A DNA stretch of 64,000 nt. Origin: Defluviitaleaceae bacterium. Its GTDB lineage: Bacteria > Bacillota > Clostridia > Lachnospirales > WQUN01. The notes under the pieces were generated by a model. The model ran no database searches. It was not told where the DNA came from and saw only the letters and a list, made by a program, of their open reading frames with translations. The stretch covers positions 113,010 through 177,009 of the forward strand of contig WRGY01000127.1 in the NCBI GenBank assembly GCA_009786925.1, given 5' to 3'. The position numbers and the translations under genes were made by a program. Below, piece after piece: positions 18,167 to 27,173 of the stretch. Every line of letters starts with the position of its first letter. Position 1 is the first letter of the stretch.

Positions 18167-18592
18167 ATGAAAAAATTATTTATGATTTTTGTTGCAATTA
18201 CATTGTTGGTGGGTTGCGGTGCGCAAGGTGACAGCACGCAAACCCCCGTAGATATAGACATGACACAAATGAGTGTAACAATGGTGTCGGCACAAGCGGC
18301 ACAGCTTGAGCTTAGTCCGACTGCACATCTTGGACAAGTTGTACGCATGAGGGGTTCGCACTACATCGCTTTTTGGGAAATGTTGCAAACGGATTTGCAC
18401 TACATTGTACTGGACCTCACAGTAGGATGTTGCGGCTCGGCCTTTGAGTTTATCCTCTCCGATGAACTAATAGCAACGGTAGGTTATCCCCCCCATGGTG
18501 CAGAAATCGAAATAGTCGGCACCTACAGTTACTACGAAGTGCTTGGGCATACTTTTTATTTTTTTGCCGTCACCGAAATCTCGGTGGATTAA
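18167..18592 (+). CDS. Putative lipoprotein with CC motif, last gene of the zinc operon
   Basis: Lipobox LLVGC; HYIVLDLTVGCCGSAFEFIL...GAEIEIVGTYSYYEVLGHTFYFFAVTEI, reminiscent of the C-terminal part of YcgQ/DUF1980-type proteins. Confidence 0.6.
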   Translation: MKKLFMIFVAITLLVGCGAQGDSTQTPVDIDMTQMSVTMVSAQAAQLELSPTAHLGQVVRMRGSHYIAFWEMLQTDLHYIVLDLTVGCCGSAFEFILSDELIATVGYPPHGAEIEIVGTYSYYEVLGHTFYFFAVTEISVD

Positions 18593-18652
18593 AAATTTGA
18601 CGTTATCGCTGTTTTGTAGTAGCTTTTAATCCAAAGAGAAGGAGGGGCTGCT

Positions 18653-19504
18653 ATGAAAAATAAAATTCCTTTTATTAAAATGCATGGTTGTGGAAACGAC
18701 TATGTGTTTTTTGATTGTTTTGAGAATGAGTTGCAAAACCCGAGTGAAATTTCTGTCAAGTTTTCCGATAGGCATAAAGGCATCGGCAGTGACGGACTTG
18801 TGATGATTTTGCCATCGTCGGTAGCAGATGCAAAGATGCGTATGTTTAATGCCGATGGTAGCGAAGCGGGTATGTGCGGAAACGCAATCCGCTGTGTGGG
18901 CAAATATCTGTATGAGAGTGGGCGCGCTAAAAAGGAAAACATGCAAATAGAAACACTAAGTGGGATAAAACTCTTAGAAATTTTTGTACAAAACAATGAG
19001 GTAAACTCTGTGCGTGTAGACATGGGTAAGGCAGAGCTAAACCCTGAAAAAATACCTGTGACATTAAAGGGCGACAATATAATCGGTCGCCAAGTGACAA
19101 TCGACGGACAGCGTTATGAAATTACATGTGTAAGTATGGGCAACCCTCATGCGGTGTATTTTTATGACGACATAGAACATTTTGATTTACATGAAATCGG
19201 ATCAAAAATCGAAAATGCCGACATCTTTCCGTCTCGGATTAATTTTGAGATAGCGCAGATGGAACTGGATTGCCGAAACACAATCGCCATGCGTGTATGG
19301 GAGCGTGGCAGTGGCGAGACTATGGCATGTGGAACAGGTGCATGTGCGGTGGGTGTTGCGGCAGTGTTGATGGGATACTGCGACAAGGATACCGACATCA
19401 CCGTGCGTCTGCGCGGCGGAGAACTAACCATAAAATACACTGATGAGGCTGTCTATATGACGGGTGGCTGCGAAAAAGTATTTGAGGGGGAAATTACAAT
19501 ATGA
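18653..19504 (+). CDS. dapF: Diaminopimelate epimerase
   Basis: FIKMHGCGNDYVFFDCF, MCGNAIRCVGKYLYE, ERGSGETMACGTGACAV. Confidence 0.97.
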   Translation: MKNKIPFIKMHGCGNDYVFFDCFENELQNPSEISVKFSDRHKGIGSDGLVMILPSSVADAKMRMFNADGSEAGMCGNAIRCVGKYLYESGRAKKENMQIETLSGIKLLEIFVQNNEVNSVRVDMGKAELNPEKIPVTLKGDNIIGRQVTIDGQRYEITCVSMGNPHAVYFYDDIEHFDLHEIGSKIENADIFPSRINFEIAQMELDCRNTIAMRVWERGSGETMACGTGACAVGVAAVLMGYCDKDTDITVRLRGGELTIKYTDEAVYMTGGCEKVFEGEITI

Positions 19505-20457
19505 CAAGAGAAGAATTTGACCTTAAAACATATTTAAAGGTAATCACAAAGGAAATCCGCAAAACTGTGGGTGACAAAAAGGTGTTGCTCGCACTTTCGG
19601 GCGGGGTGGATTCGTCAGTGTGTGCCGCGCTTTTGGCAAAGGTGATTCCCGGGCAGTTGACATGCATTTTTGTAGACCATGGCTTTATGCGGCTTGGCGA
19701 AGGCGACGAAATCGAGTCCGCTTTCTCCGACCGCGGACTAAATCTCATTAGAGTCAATGCCCAAGACCGTTTTCTTGCCCGGGTAGAAGGCGTAACCGAG
19801 CCGGAGAAAAAACGCAAAATCATAGGCGAAGAATTTATACGAGTATTTGAAGAAGAAGCCAAAAAATTGGGCAAAATCCCATTCCTCGCCCAAGGTACAA
19901 TATATCCGGACCTCATAGAGAGCGGCGGAAAGTATGGTACGACAATAAAAAGCCATCATAATGTGGGAGGCTTGCCCGAAAACTTGGATTTCGAACAACT
20001 AATCGAACCTCTTTCGATGATGTATAAGGAAGAAGTACGTATCATAGGTCGCCGCCTAAAACTCCCGCCTGCATTGGTAAAACGCCAGCCCTTCCCGGGA
20101 CCGGGTCTTGCTGTGCGCGTAATCGGCGACATTACCAAACAAAAACTTGACACCCTGCGACATGCGGATGCAATCTTCCGAGAGGAACTGGAGAAGTCGG
20201 CGCGCCGCCCAAGCCAATACTTTGCAGTACTTACCAACACCTCCTCTGTGGGAATAAAGGACGAAAAACGTACCTTCGACTATGTAGTGGCCTTGCGTGC
20301 CGTGGAGACCGCCGATTTTATGAAGGCTAGGGCAACGCGAATACCATATCCCACACTGGAACGTATAGTTGAGAGGGTTACTTCTGAAGTAGAAAAAGTA
20401 AGCCGTGTTGTTTATGATATTACGCCAAAACCCACCGCTACGGTGGAGTGGCTGTAA
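19501..20457 (+). CDS. guaA: GMP synthase, ATP pyrophosphatase subunit only (no GATase domain)
   Basis: LLALSGGVDSSVCAALL, TIKSHHNVGGLPENLDF, QPFPGPGLAVRVIGDIT, C-terminal YDITPKPTATVEWL; 318 aa. Confidence 0.95.
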   Translation: MTREEFDLKTYLKVITKEIRKTVGDKKVLLALSGGVDSSVCAALLAKVIPGQLTCIFVDHGFMRLGEGDEIESAFSDRGLNLIRVNAQDRFLARVEGVTEPEKKRKIIGEEFIRVFEEEAKKLGKIPFLAQGTIYPDLIESGGKYGTTIKSHHNVGGLPENLDFEQLIEPLSMMYKEEVRIIGRRLKLPPALVKRQPFPGPGLAVRVIGDITKQKLDTLRHADAIFREELEKSARRPSQYFAVLTNTSSVGIKDEKRTFDYVVALRAVETADFMKARATRIPYPTLERIVERVTSEVEKVSRVVYDITPKPTATVEWL

Positions 20458-20484
20458 CACGAACGAATATTTGACATCAGCGAA

Positions 20485-21735
20485 ATGTTGTTCTATGATG
20501 TCTGCATGGACATTATGGATAAATTAAAAATTTTAGCAGACGCGGCAAAGTTTGATGTCGCCTGCACCTCAAGCGGGAACAATCGCGCCGCAAAACGTGG
20601 AGCTTTGGGTAATGCCGTCGCTTGCGGTATTTGTCATAGCTTTACGGCGGATGGGCGATGTATTTCGCTACTAAAAATTTTGCTGACAAACAAATGCGTA
20701 TACGACTGTATGTATTGTGTGAATCGGCGGTCTTCTGATGTGCCTCGTGCCGAGTTTACCCCCGAAGAAGTGGCGGAGCTTACCATTCGATTTTATCAAC
20801 GAAATTATATAGAGGGGTTGTTTTTAAGCTCTGCGGTAATCGAAACACCAGACTATACTATGGAATTATTGGTTTCGGCACTGCGTATAGTGCGCGAGAC
20901 CTATCATTTTAACGGATACATACATGTAAAGACGATTCCCGGTGCGGATGAAGCATTAATCCGCCAAGCAGGGCTTTTGGCTGACAGGGTCAGCGTCAAT
21001 ATAGAATTGCCATCGCAAGAGAGCCTTCAACGCCTTGCCCCGGAAAAGACAAAGCAAAACATACTCCTTCCCATGAAAACAGTACGTGAAGGCATAGCAC
21101 AGCGCAAGAATGAGCTGTCTTTATATCGTCATGCCAAAAATGAGCCGTCGTTTGCACCTGCCGGGCAAAGCACGCAGCTCATCGTGGGTGCGACCCCGGA
21201 GAGCGATAGCAAAATCGTATCATTGGCAGAGGGGCTGTATGGCAAATTCAAGCTAAAGCGGGTGTTTTATTCCGCGTATATCCCGGGCAATCCGACGCTT
21301 CCTATGACCGCGCCGCCACTTTTGCGTGAGCATAGGCTATATCAGGCAGATTGGTTGCTTCGTTTTTATGGTTACAAGGCGGGCGAGCTTTTTAGCCATG
21401 CAGACGAGAATTTGAGCCTTGAAATGGACCCGAAATGTCACTGGGCTGTGAACAATTTAGATAAATTTCCTGTGGAAGTTAACCGTGCCGACTACACAAC
21501 ACTCTTGCGTGTGCCGGGCATAGGCCAAATCTCTGCACAAAAAATAGTGGCTGCACGCCGCGTAAACAAGCTTGACTTTGACGCGCTGAAAAAGATGCGT
21601 GTGGTGCTGAAACGAGCAAAGTATTTTATCACTTGTGATGGCAAGACATATGAAAAAATCCCTCTATTGCCCGAGGTGGTGGCCCCACGCCTGATGGATA
21701 AATCCGACACGGGTTATTCCCAGCTTACACTATAG
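20485..21735 (+). CDS. Putative DNA modification/repair radical SAM protein (TIGR03916-like)
   Basis: CVYDCMYCVNRRSSD radical SAM motif; C-terminal HhH VNRADYTTLLRVPGIGQISAQKIVAAR. Confidence 0.9.
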   Translation: MLFYDVCMDIMDKLKILADAAKFDVACTSSGNNRAAKRGALGNAVACGICHSFTADGRCISLLKILLTNKCVYDCMYCVNRRSSDVPRAEFTPEEVAELTIRFYQRNYIEGLFLSSAVIETPDYTMELLVSALRIVRETYHFNGYIHVKTIPGADEALIRQAGLLADRVSVNIELPSQESLQRLAPEKTKQNILLPMKTVREGIAQRKNELSLYRHAKNEPSFAPAGQSTQLIVGATPESDSKIVSLAEGLYGKFKLKRVFYSAYIPGNPTLPMTAPPLLREHRLYQADWLLRFYGYKAGELFSHADENLSLEMDPKCHWAVNNLDKFPVEVNRADYTTLLRVPGIGQISAQKIVAARRVNKLDFDALKKMRVVLKRAKYFITCDGKTYEKIPLLPEVVAPRLMDKSDTGYSQLTL

Positions 21736-21736
21736 G

Positions 21737-22483
21737 TTGCCTGCAATGCTAACGTTTGATGGTACATTCTACGGCTTTTTGACAATAATCCATGCCGTAT
21801 ATTATGAAAAAATTGAGCCATGCGGTATACAAGTTGAGGGGGCGGTGCAACTTTCCCTTGCAGAGATACCGCGTTTTATTGAAACAAACGATGAGTATGC
21901 CGAGCGAGTCTATCATGCCATACGTGAAAAAATCTCCGAGGAGTCGGCAGAGCATGTTTATCGTGCGTTTTTGGCATCGGATGATGAAAGGTTTATGGCG
22001 ATGTTGCATTACATAAGGCTTGGTTTTAAGGTTGGGCATATGGTGGACAGCCATTTGCATGAAGATTTTGTACGACGGGTGCATAAACTCTCAAAACATG
22101 TGTGGCGTGAGGCGCATTTGTTATTTGGATTTTGTCGCTTTGCCGAGACAAAACATGGCGCGTTTTATTGTGAGGTTACACCAAAAAACGATGTGCTTAA
22201 TTTGCTTGCACAGCACTTTTGTGAGCGACTGATGAATCAGGCGTGGGTAATCCATGACAAGACGCGGCATAAGGCGGCGATATATGATGGCAATACGTAT
22301 GTAATCGCTGTGGTGCCTCCCGATGAGGCTACATTTACCTATGCGGACGGCGAGGAAGATATACAAGAAATGTGGACGGTATTTTTTAACACATTGGCGA
22401 TAAAGGAGAGGATAAACCCAAAAGTACAGAGGGGGTTGTTGCCTCTTTATTTTAGAAAAAACATGACGGAGTTTAAGCAGTAA
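21737..22483 (+). CDS. TIGR03915/DUF4130-type putative DNA metabolism protein
   Basis: Directly downstream of the radical SAM gene; KHVWREAHLLFGFCRFAET...WVIHDKTRHKAAIYDGNTYVI. Confidence 0.85.
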   Translation: MPAMLTFDGTFYGFLTIIHAVYYEKIEPCGIQVEGAVQLSLAEIPRFIETNDEYAERVYHAIREKISEESAEHVYRAFLASDDERFMAMLHYIRLGFKVGHMVDSHLHEDFVRRVHKLSKHVWREAHLLFGFCRFAETKHGAFYCEVTPKNDVLNLLAQHFCERLMNQAWVIHDKTRHKAAIYDGNTYVIAVVPPDEATFTYADGEEDIQEMWTVFFNTLAIKERINPKVQRGLLPLYFRKNMTEFKQ

Positions 22484-22522
22484 CGTATATTTTTTTTTGT
22501 TTTACATACAATAAGCGCGGAG

Positions 22523-23314
22523 ATGATGAATATGAGATTTGAGTATTTATTTCAGGCCGCGTTTGCTTTTTTTACGGCTTTGTCAGTCTTTTTGTCTGCG
22601 CCCGCATTTTTGGAAAAGAAGGCGGCACAGACAATGGTAGTGACGGCGGCTTTGCCCGCAAAGTCAGAAAAAAAACTGCCGATATACAGTGTTGACACCC
22701 CTGACAAAAAGGTGGCTATTACCTTTGATGCGGCATGGGGTGCCGATGATACTGATGTTTTGTTAAAAATACTGGCGGACAATGATGTGCTTGCTACATT
22801 TTTTTTCTGCGGCTCGTGGGTGGACAAGTTCCCGGAGCAGTTGAAAAAATTTGCGGCGGCAGGTCATGACATCGCAAACCACGGCGACACTCATGCACAT
22901 GTCGCACAGCTAAACTTGGAACAAAACAAAAAAGAAATAATGGGGTGCCACGATAAAATAAAAGCGGTCACTGGTATAGAAACAAACCTGTATCGCCCGG
23001 CCTATGGCGAATACAATAACGATGTAATCACCGCCGCCGAAGAGCTGGACTACTATACAGTGCAATGGGATGTAGACAGCCTCGACTGGATGAAAAAAGG
23101 CCCGCAGTATGAAATAGACCGCGTGCTAAAAAACAAAGACCTCAAAAACGGCTCCATCATCCTTTTTCATAATGATGCAAAATACACACCACAAACCCTG
23201 GATATAGTAATCAAGGGGCTAAAAGAAAAAGGATACGAACTTGTACCCATATCACAGCTGATTTATATGGACAACTTTGAAATAGACCACACGGGGCGAC
23301 AAAAGAGGATTTGA
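22523..23314 (+). CDS. Polysaccharide deacetylase (PdaB-like)
   Basis: KKVAITFDAAWGADDTDVLLKILADNDVLATFFFCGSWVD...HDIANHGDTHAHVAQL. Confidence 0.92.
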   Translation: MMNMRFEYLFQAAFAFFTALSVFLSAPAFLEKKAAQTMVVTAALPAKSEKKLPIYSVDTPDKKVAITFDAAWGADDTDVLLKILADNDVLATFFFCGSWVDKFPEQLKKFAAAGHDIANHGDTHAHVAQLNLEQNKKEIMGCHDKIKAVTGIETNLYRPAYGEYNNDVITAAEELDYYTVQWDVDSLDWMKKGPQYEIDRVLKNKDLKNGSIILFHNDAKYTPQTLDIVIKGLKEKGYELVPISQLIYMDNFEIDHTGRQKRI

Positions 23315-23349
23315 AAAAATTCCCGATTATGCTATAGTTACTTTATATA

Positions 23350-24513
23350 GTGATTGGGAGTGATGTCCGAGTGTTTGTTTCTAAAATAAATTTAAGCGAA
23401 GCTGAAGTTGGAATGAAGCTTGCAGAGTCGGTGTATTTCCCTACAAACACAGGTCAGTTTATGCTCGTGGCACGAAAGCTCGCCGCGTTGGACGAAAAAA
23501 CAATAAATATGCTGCGACATCACGATATTCAAGAAATAGAAGTATATGCAAAAACGCGCCCGACCACTACCGATATAGATGACATTAAAAAAGAAGAGCA
23601 TGTGCCGATTAAAACCATAATCGAAGAAAAGCTAAAGGTAGAAGCGGTCGAAAATGTAAAGCAGTTGTTTAACAGTGTAACCCCCGATGGTAATCTGAAT
23701 AAAACAACTGCTTATCAGTGCGTAAAAAACATCGAAGGTGTAGTAGGCGATTTGTTAAACGTAATAAGTAATGATGCAGGTGAAATTTTTCATATATATG
23801 ACCTAAAGGCATATGACGAATATACATATCACCATTCTCTAAGCGTGTCGGTGCTTTCTATGGCAACGGGGCGTGCGCTTGGCATGGACGACGAAATGGT
23901 TTTGCGCCTTGGCAGTGCGGCTATGCTGCATGATATAGGCAAGCAAATGATTCCGCCGGAGATTATCAATAAAAAAGGCAAGCTCACAGACCCCGAATTT
24001 AATCTGGTGAAAAACCACCCGAGCAGAGGTGCGGACAGCCTAAGGGATAATGGCGTGGGCGACGAAGAGCTTTGGGGCGCAATTCGCCACCATCACGAAA
24101 AAATAGATGGCAGTGGCTATCCAAACAAACTAAGTGGTGAAGAAATTCCGCTTTTTTCGAGAATCATTGCCGTAGCAGATGTGTATGACGCAATTACTTC
24201 CTATAGGTCGTATCGCTCGCCGATGCCGCCGCTGGACGCTTTTAATGTAATTTTTGAGGATATAAATACTTCGTTTGATTATAATATTACAAAGGCGTTT
24301 TATGAAAAGCTGGAGTTTTATCCAATTAATTCGATTGTGGAGCTTAATGACGGAAAAATAGCAATAGTCGTGCAGGCCAGCAACTGGAAACTGCGCCCCA
24401 TTGTACGCCTATGGGGGAGTGACGAAATCGTGGTGCTTTCATCACATAAAAGCTTGGGCATAAAACGTATAATAAATGCGACCGAGCTACCGGAGGGTTA
24501 TGAGTTTGTGTGA
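23350..24513 (+). CDS. HD-GYP domain protein
   Basis: MLHDIGKQMIPPEIINKKGKLTDPEF...HHEKIDGSGYPNKLSGEEIPLFSRIIAVADVYDAITSYRSYR. Confidence 0.93.
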   Translation: MIGSDVRVFVSKINLSEAEVGMKLAESVYFPTNTGQFMLVARKLAALDEKTINMLRHHDIQEIEVYAKTRPTTTDIDDIKKEEHVPIKTIIEEKLKVEAVENVKQLFNSVTPDGNLNKTTAYQCVKNIEGVVGDLLNVISNDAGEIFHIYDLKAYDEYTYHHSLSVSVLSMATGRALGMDDEMVLRLGSAAMLHDIGKQMIPPEIINKKGKLTDPEFNLVKNHPSRGADSLRDNGVGDEELWGAIRHHHEKIDGSGYPNKLSGEEIPLFSRIIAVADVYDAITSYRSYRSPMPPLDAFNVIFEDINTSFDYNITKAFYEKLEFYPINSIVELNDGKIAIVVQASNWKLRPIVRLWGSDEIVVLSSHKSLGIKRIINATELPEGYEFV

Positions 24514-25061
24514 AAAAGGGAACGTGTTTTATAAGTATACTGTACCGCAGAATATATACTAATCGCTACTGTTGCAATGGTTAACGCAATCTCCAGAGGT
24601 GCGATTTGCAAAATCGTGAATGGAAACGGCAACAGGAGATATATGATTAATGCGATTTGCATACCTGTTTTCCACTTTGCACTACTACTCGCCGCCAAAA
24701 CGATGTTTTGCTCCAACGCAAGCTGTCGCAGACCTGAGATGTAAAACTCGCGACTTATCAATATTATCGTCACCCAAGCGTGCATACTGCCCGTATAAGT
24801 AAATGCAATAAATGCAGCACATACCAGCATTTTGTCGGCCAGTGGGTCCATGAGCTTGCCGAAGTTTGTCACCTGCCCCAGCTTGCGTGCCAAATATCCG
24901 TCTACAGCGTCAGTAATCGCCGCGACCACAAATAAAACCAACACGACCCACTCGTTAGCAATCTCCGGGAAAGGCTTGACAAGGTATATAACGAGAAATG
25001 CAGGAATAAGGAAAACCCGCAACAATGTTATTTTATTCGGTAAGTTCATACAATTCTCCAA
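24498..25061 (-). CDS. pgsA: CDP-diacylglycerol--glycerol-3-phosphate 3-phosphatidyltransferase
   Basis: MNLPNKITLLRVFLIPAFLV...DAVDGYLARKLGQVTNFGKLMDPLADK. Confidence 0.95.
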   Translation of the reverse strand: MENCMNLPNKITLLRVFLIPAFLVIYLVKPFPEIANEWVVLVLFVVAAITDAVDGYLARKLGQVTNFGKLMDPLADKMLVCAAFIAFTYTGSMHAWVTIILISREFYISGLRQLALEQNIVLAASSSAKWKTGMQIALIIYLLLPFPFTILQIAPLEIALTIATVAISIYSAVQYTYKTRSLFHTNS

Positions 25062-26355
25062 TAAGGTCGTAGTCTAGTGTACTCGTAATTTTGACATTAC
25101 ATATATCACCGAGTTTTAGCTTTTTGTCCGTTGCGATTGTGACGACTGCATCTACTTCATAAGCGTCATGCTGTGTACGTGCTGTATATTCTCCGTTTTC
25201 GTAAGAATCGACCATAACAGGGATGGTTTTTCCTACATGTTTTTGTTGGTTTTCGAAATGGATTTCTTGTTGGAGTTGCATGAGCTTTTTTAGGCGATTT
25301 TGTTTTGTGGCGGGTGGCACCTGATTTGGCATGGTTGCGGCAGTTGTGCCTTCTTCGCGAGAATAAGGAAACACTCCCAGCCGCTCAAACTTTGTCTCTT
25401 TGACAAAATCATATAGATTTTTGAAATCATCTTTTGTTTCGCCCGGGAAGCCAACAATAAATGTTGTGCGTATGGCGATGTCGGGTATCCGCTCACGCAG
25501 TACGCGAATGAGTTGCATAAGTTCCCATCTTCCACCTTTGCGACCCATACGCGAGAGTACGGAATCCTCGCTATGCTGTAGAGGCATGTCGATGTATTTA
25601 CATATCTGCGGCGTTTCGGCTATGGTGGTGATGAGTGTGGGGGTGATATGCTCGGGATAGGCGTACATCAGACGTATCCACTGCGCACCACTCTCCGCCG
25701 CAATTTTTTTGAGAAGCGCCGGAAGCTTTACCGCTCCGTATATATCTATGCCATACAACGCCGTATCCTGCGCTACAAGCACAAGCTCCTTCGTACCATA
25801 CTCTACGAGCAGGCGGCACTCGTCTAAAATTTCTTCCATCGGGCGGCTCTTGTAGGGGCCTCGTATTGCGGGAATGGTGCAGTAGGTACAGCAGTTGTCA
25901 CAGCCCTCGGAGATTTTTATATATGCTATATGAGAAGCCTCAGCGTCTTTCCTTGCTTGTATACGAGCATTTGTATTATCTGCTGCGAGCGACATACCTT
26001 TGGCTTTGCCGATATACTTTGCGACTATGTCCGCGATTTTTTCATATTCGCCCACACCCACAAAAGCATCGGCCTCGGGGATGGTCTCCTTGATTTCGCC
26101 CTTATATCGCTCTGCCATACAACCCACGATAATAAGTGCGCGGCATCGACCTTTTTTATACTCGGCCAATTCAAAAATAGTGTCGAGGCTTTCCTTCACC
26201 GCATCACTAATAAATCCGCAGGTGTTTATGATTATTGCCTCGGCCTCGGCAGGATTATTCACTACATCATAACCTGCCACACATAATGTGCCGACCATGA
26301 CTTCGCCATCTACACGGTTTTTGTCACATCCAAGTGACATCAAATATACATTCAC
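25033..26355 (-). CDS. rimO: Ribosomal protein S12 methylthiotransferase
   Basis: MNVYLMSLGCDKNRVDGEVM; KISEGCDNCCTYCTIPAIRGPYKSRPMEEI; C-terminal TRAM. Confidence 0.96.
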   Translation of the reverse strand: MNVYLMSLGCDKNRVDGEVMVGTLCVAGYDVVNNPAEAEAIIINTCGFISDAVKESLDTIFELAEYKKGRCRALIIVGCMAERYKGEIKETIPEADAFVGVGEYEKIADIVAKYIGKAKGMSLAADNTNARIQARKDAEASHIAYIKISEGCDNCCTYCTIPAIRGPYKSRPMEEILDECRLLVEYGTKELVLVAQDTALYGIDIYGAVKLPALLKKIAAESGAQWIRLMYAYPEHITPTLITTIAETPQICKYIDMPLQHSEDSVLSRMGRKGGRWELMQLIRVLRERIPDIAIRTTFIVGFPGETKDDFKNLYDFVKETKFERLGVFPYSREEGTTAATMPNQVPPATKQNRLKKLMQLQQEIHFENQQKHVGKTIPVMVDSYENGEYTARTQHDAYEVDAVVTIATDKKLKLGDICNVKITSTLDYDLIGELYELTE

Positions 26356-27173
26356 GATTGCAACGCCTTTGCCTTTAAACAGTTTTCCATCAGTGTGGCG
26401 ACGGTCATCGGCCCCACTCCACCGGGTACGGGGGTCATGTACAAAGCTTTAACCAAAACGACAAAGTCCACATCGCCACATACCTTGCCGCCTTGGCGGT
26501 TTACGCCTACATCTATGACAACCGCGTTTTCTTTTACCATATCAGCGGTAATCAGCTTTGGAATACCTACCGCCGCCACCAATATATCCGCACGTAGGCA
26601 TTCTTCGGCGAGGTTTTTTGTACGGCTGTGACATATGGTTACGGTTGCATTTTCTGCCAAAAGCATCAGCGCGAGTGGCTTGCCCACGATGTCGCTCCTG
26701 CCAACTACCACTGCGTGTTTGCCCGCTATTTCTATGCCTTCACGCTTCAACAAGGTGATACATCCCGCCGGAGTGCAGGGCAAGAGACTTCCCTGTCCCG
26801 ACATTGCCAGCCCGACATTGTATGGGTGCAGACAGTCCACATCTTTTTTAGGGTTTAGCCTTGTTAGTATTTCATTCTTGTTTAAATGCGCGGGGAAGGG
26901 CTGTTGCACCAAAATCCCCGTAATTTTATCATCATTGTTTAGCTTATCAATCAATGCGTTTACTTCGGATTGGGCAGCCGTTTCGGGTAGCTTAAATAAT
27001 TCAAAATCAAAGCCGACCTCTTCACAGGCCTTTTTCTTCATATTAATGTACACTATGGAAGCGGGGTCGTCGCCTACCAAAATCACTGCCAGCTTACAGT
27101 CCTTGCCTTGGGCCTTTACCTCGGCGCGTATGGTTGCCGCATGTTTTTTGCCGTCTATTATTTTACCTGCCAT
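26352..27173 (-). CDS. folD: Bifunctional methylenetetrahydrofolate dehydrogenase/cyclohydrolase
   Basis: GILVQQPFPAHLN, VVGRSDIVGKPLALMLL, PVPGGVGPMTVATLMEN. Confidence 0.97.
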   Translation of the reverse strand: MAGKIIDGKKHAATIRAEVKAQGKDCKLAVILVGDDPASIVYINMKKKACEEVGFDFELFKLPETAAQSEVNALIDKLNNDDKITGILVQQPFPAHLNKNEILTRLNPKKDVDCLHPYNVGLAMSGQGSLLPCTPAGCITLLKREGIEIAGKHAVVVGRSDIVGKPLALMLLAENATVTICHSRTKNLAEECLRADILVAAVGIPKLITADMVKENAVVIDVGVNRQGGKVCGDVDFVVLVKALYMTPVPGGVGPMTVATLMENCLKAKALQS

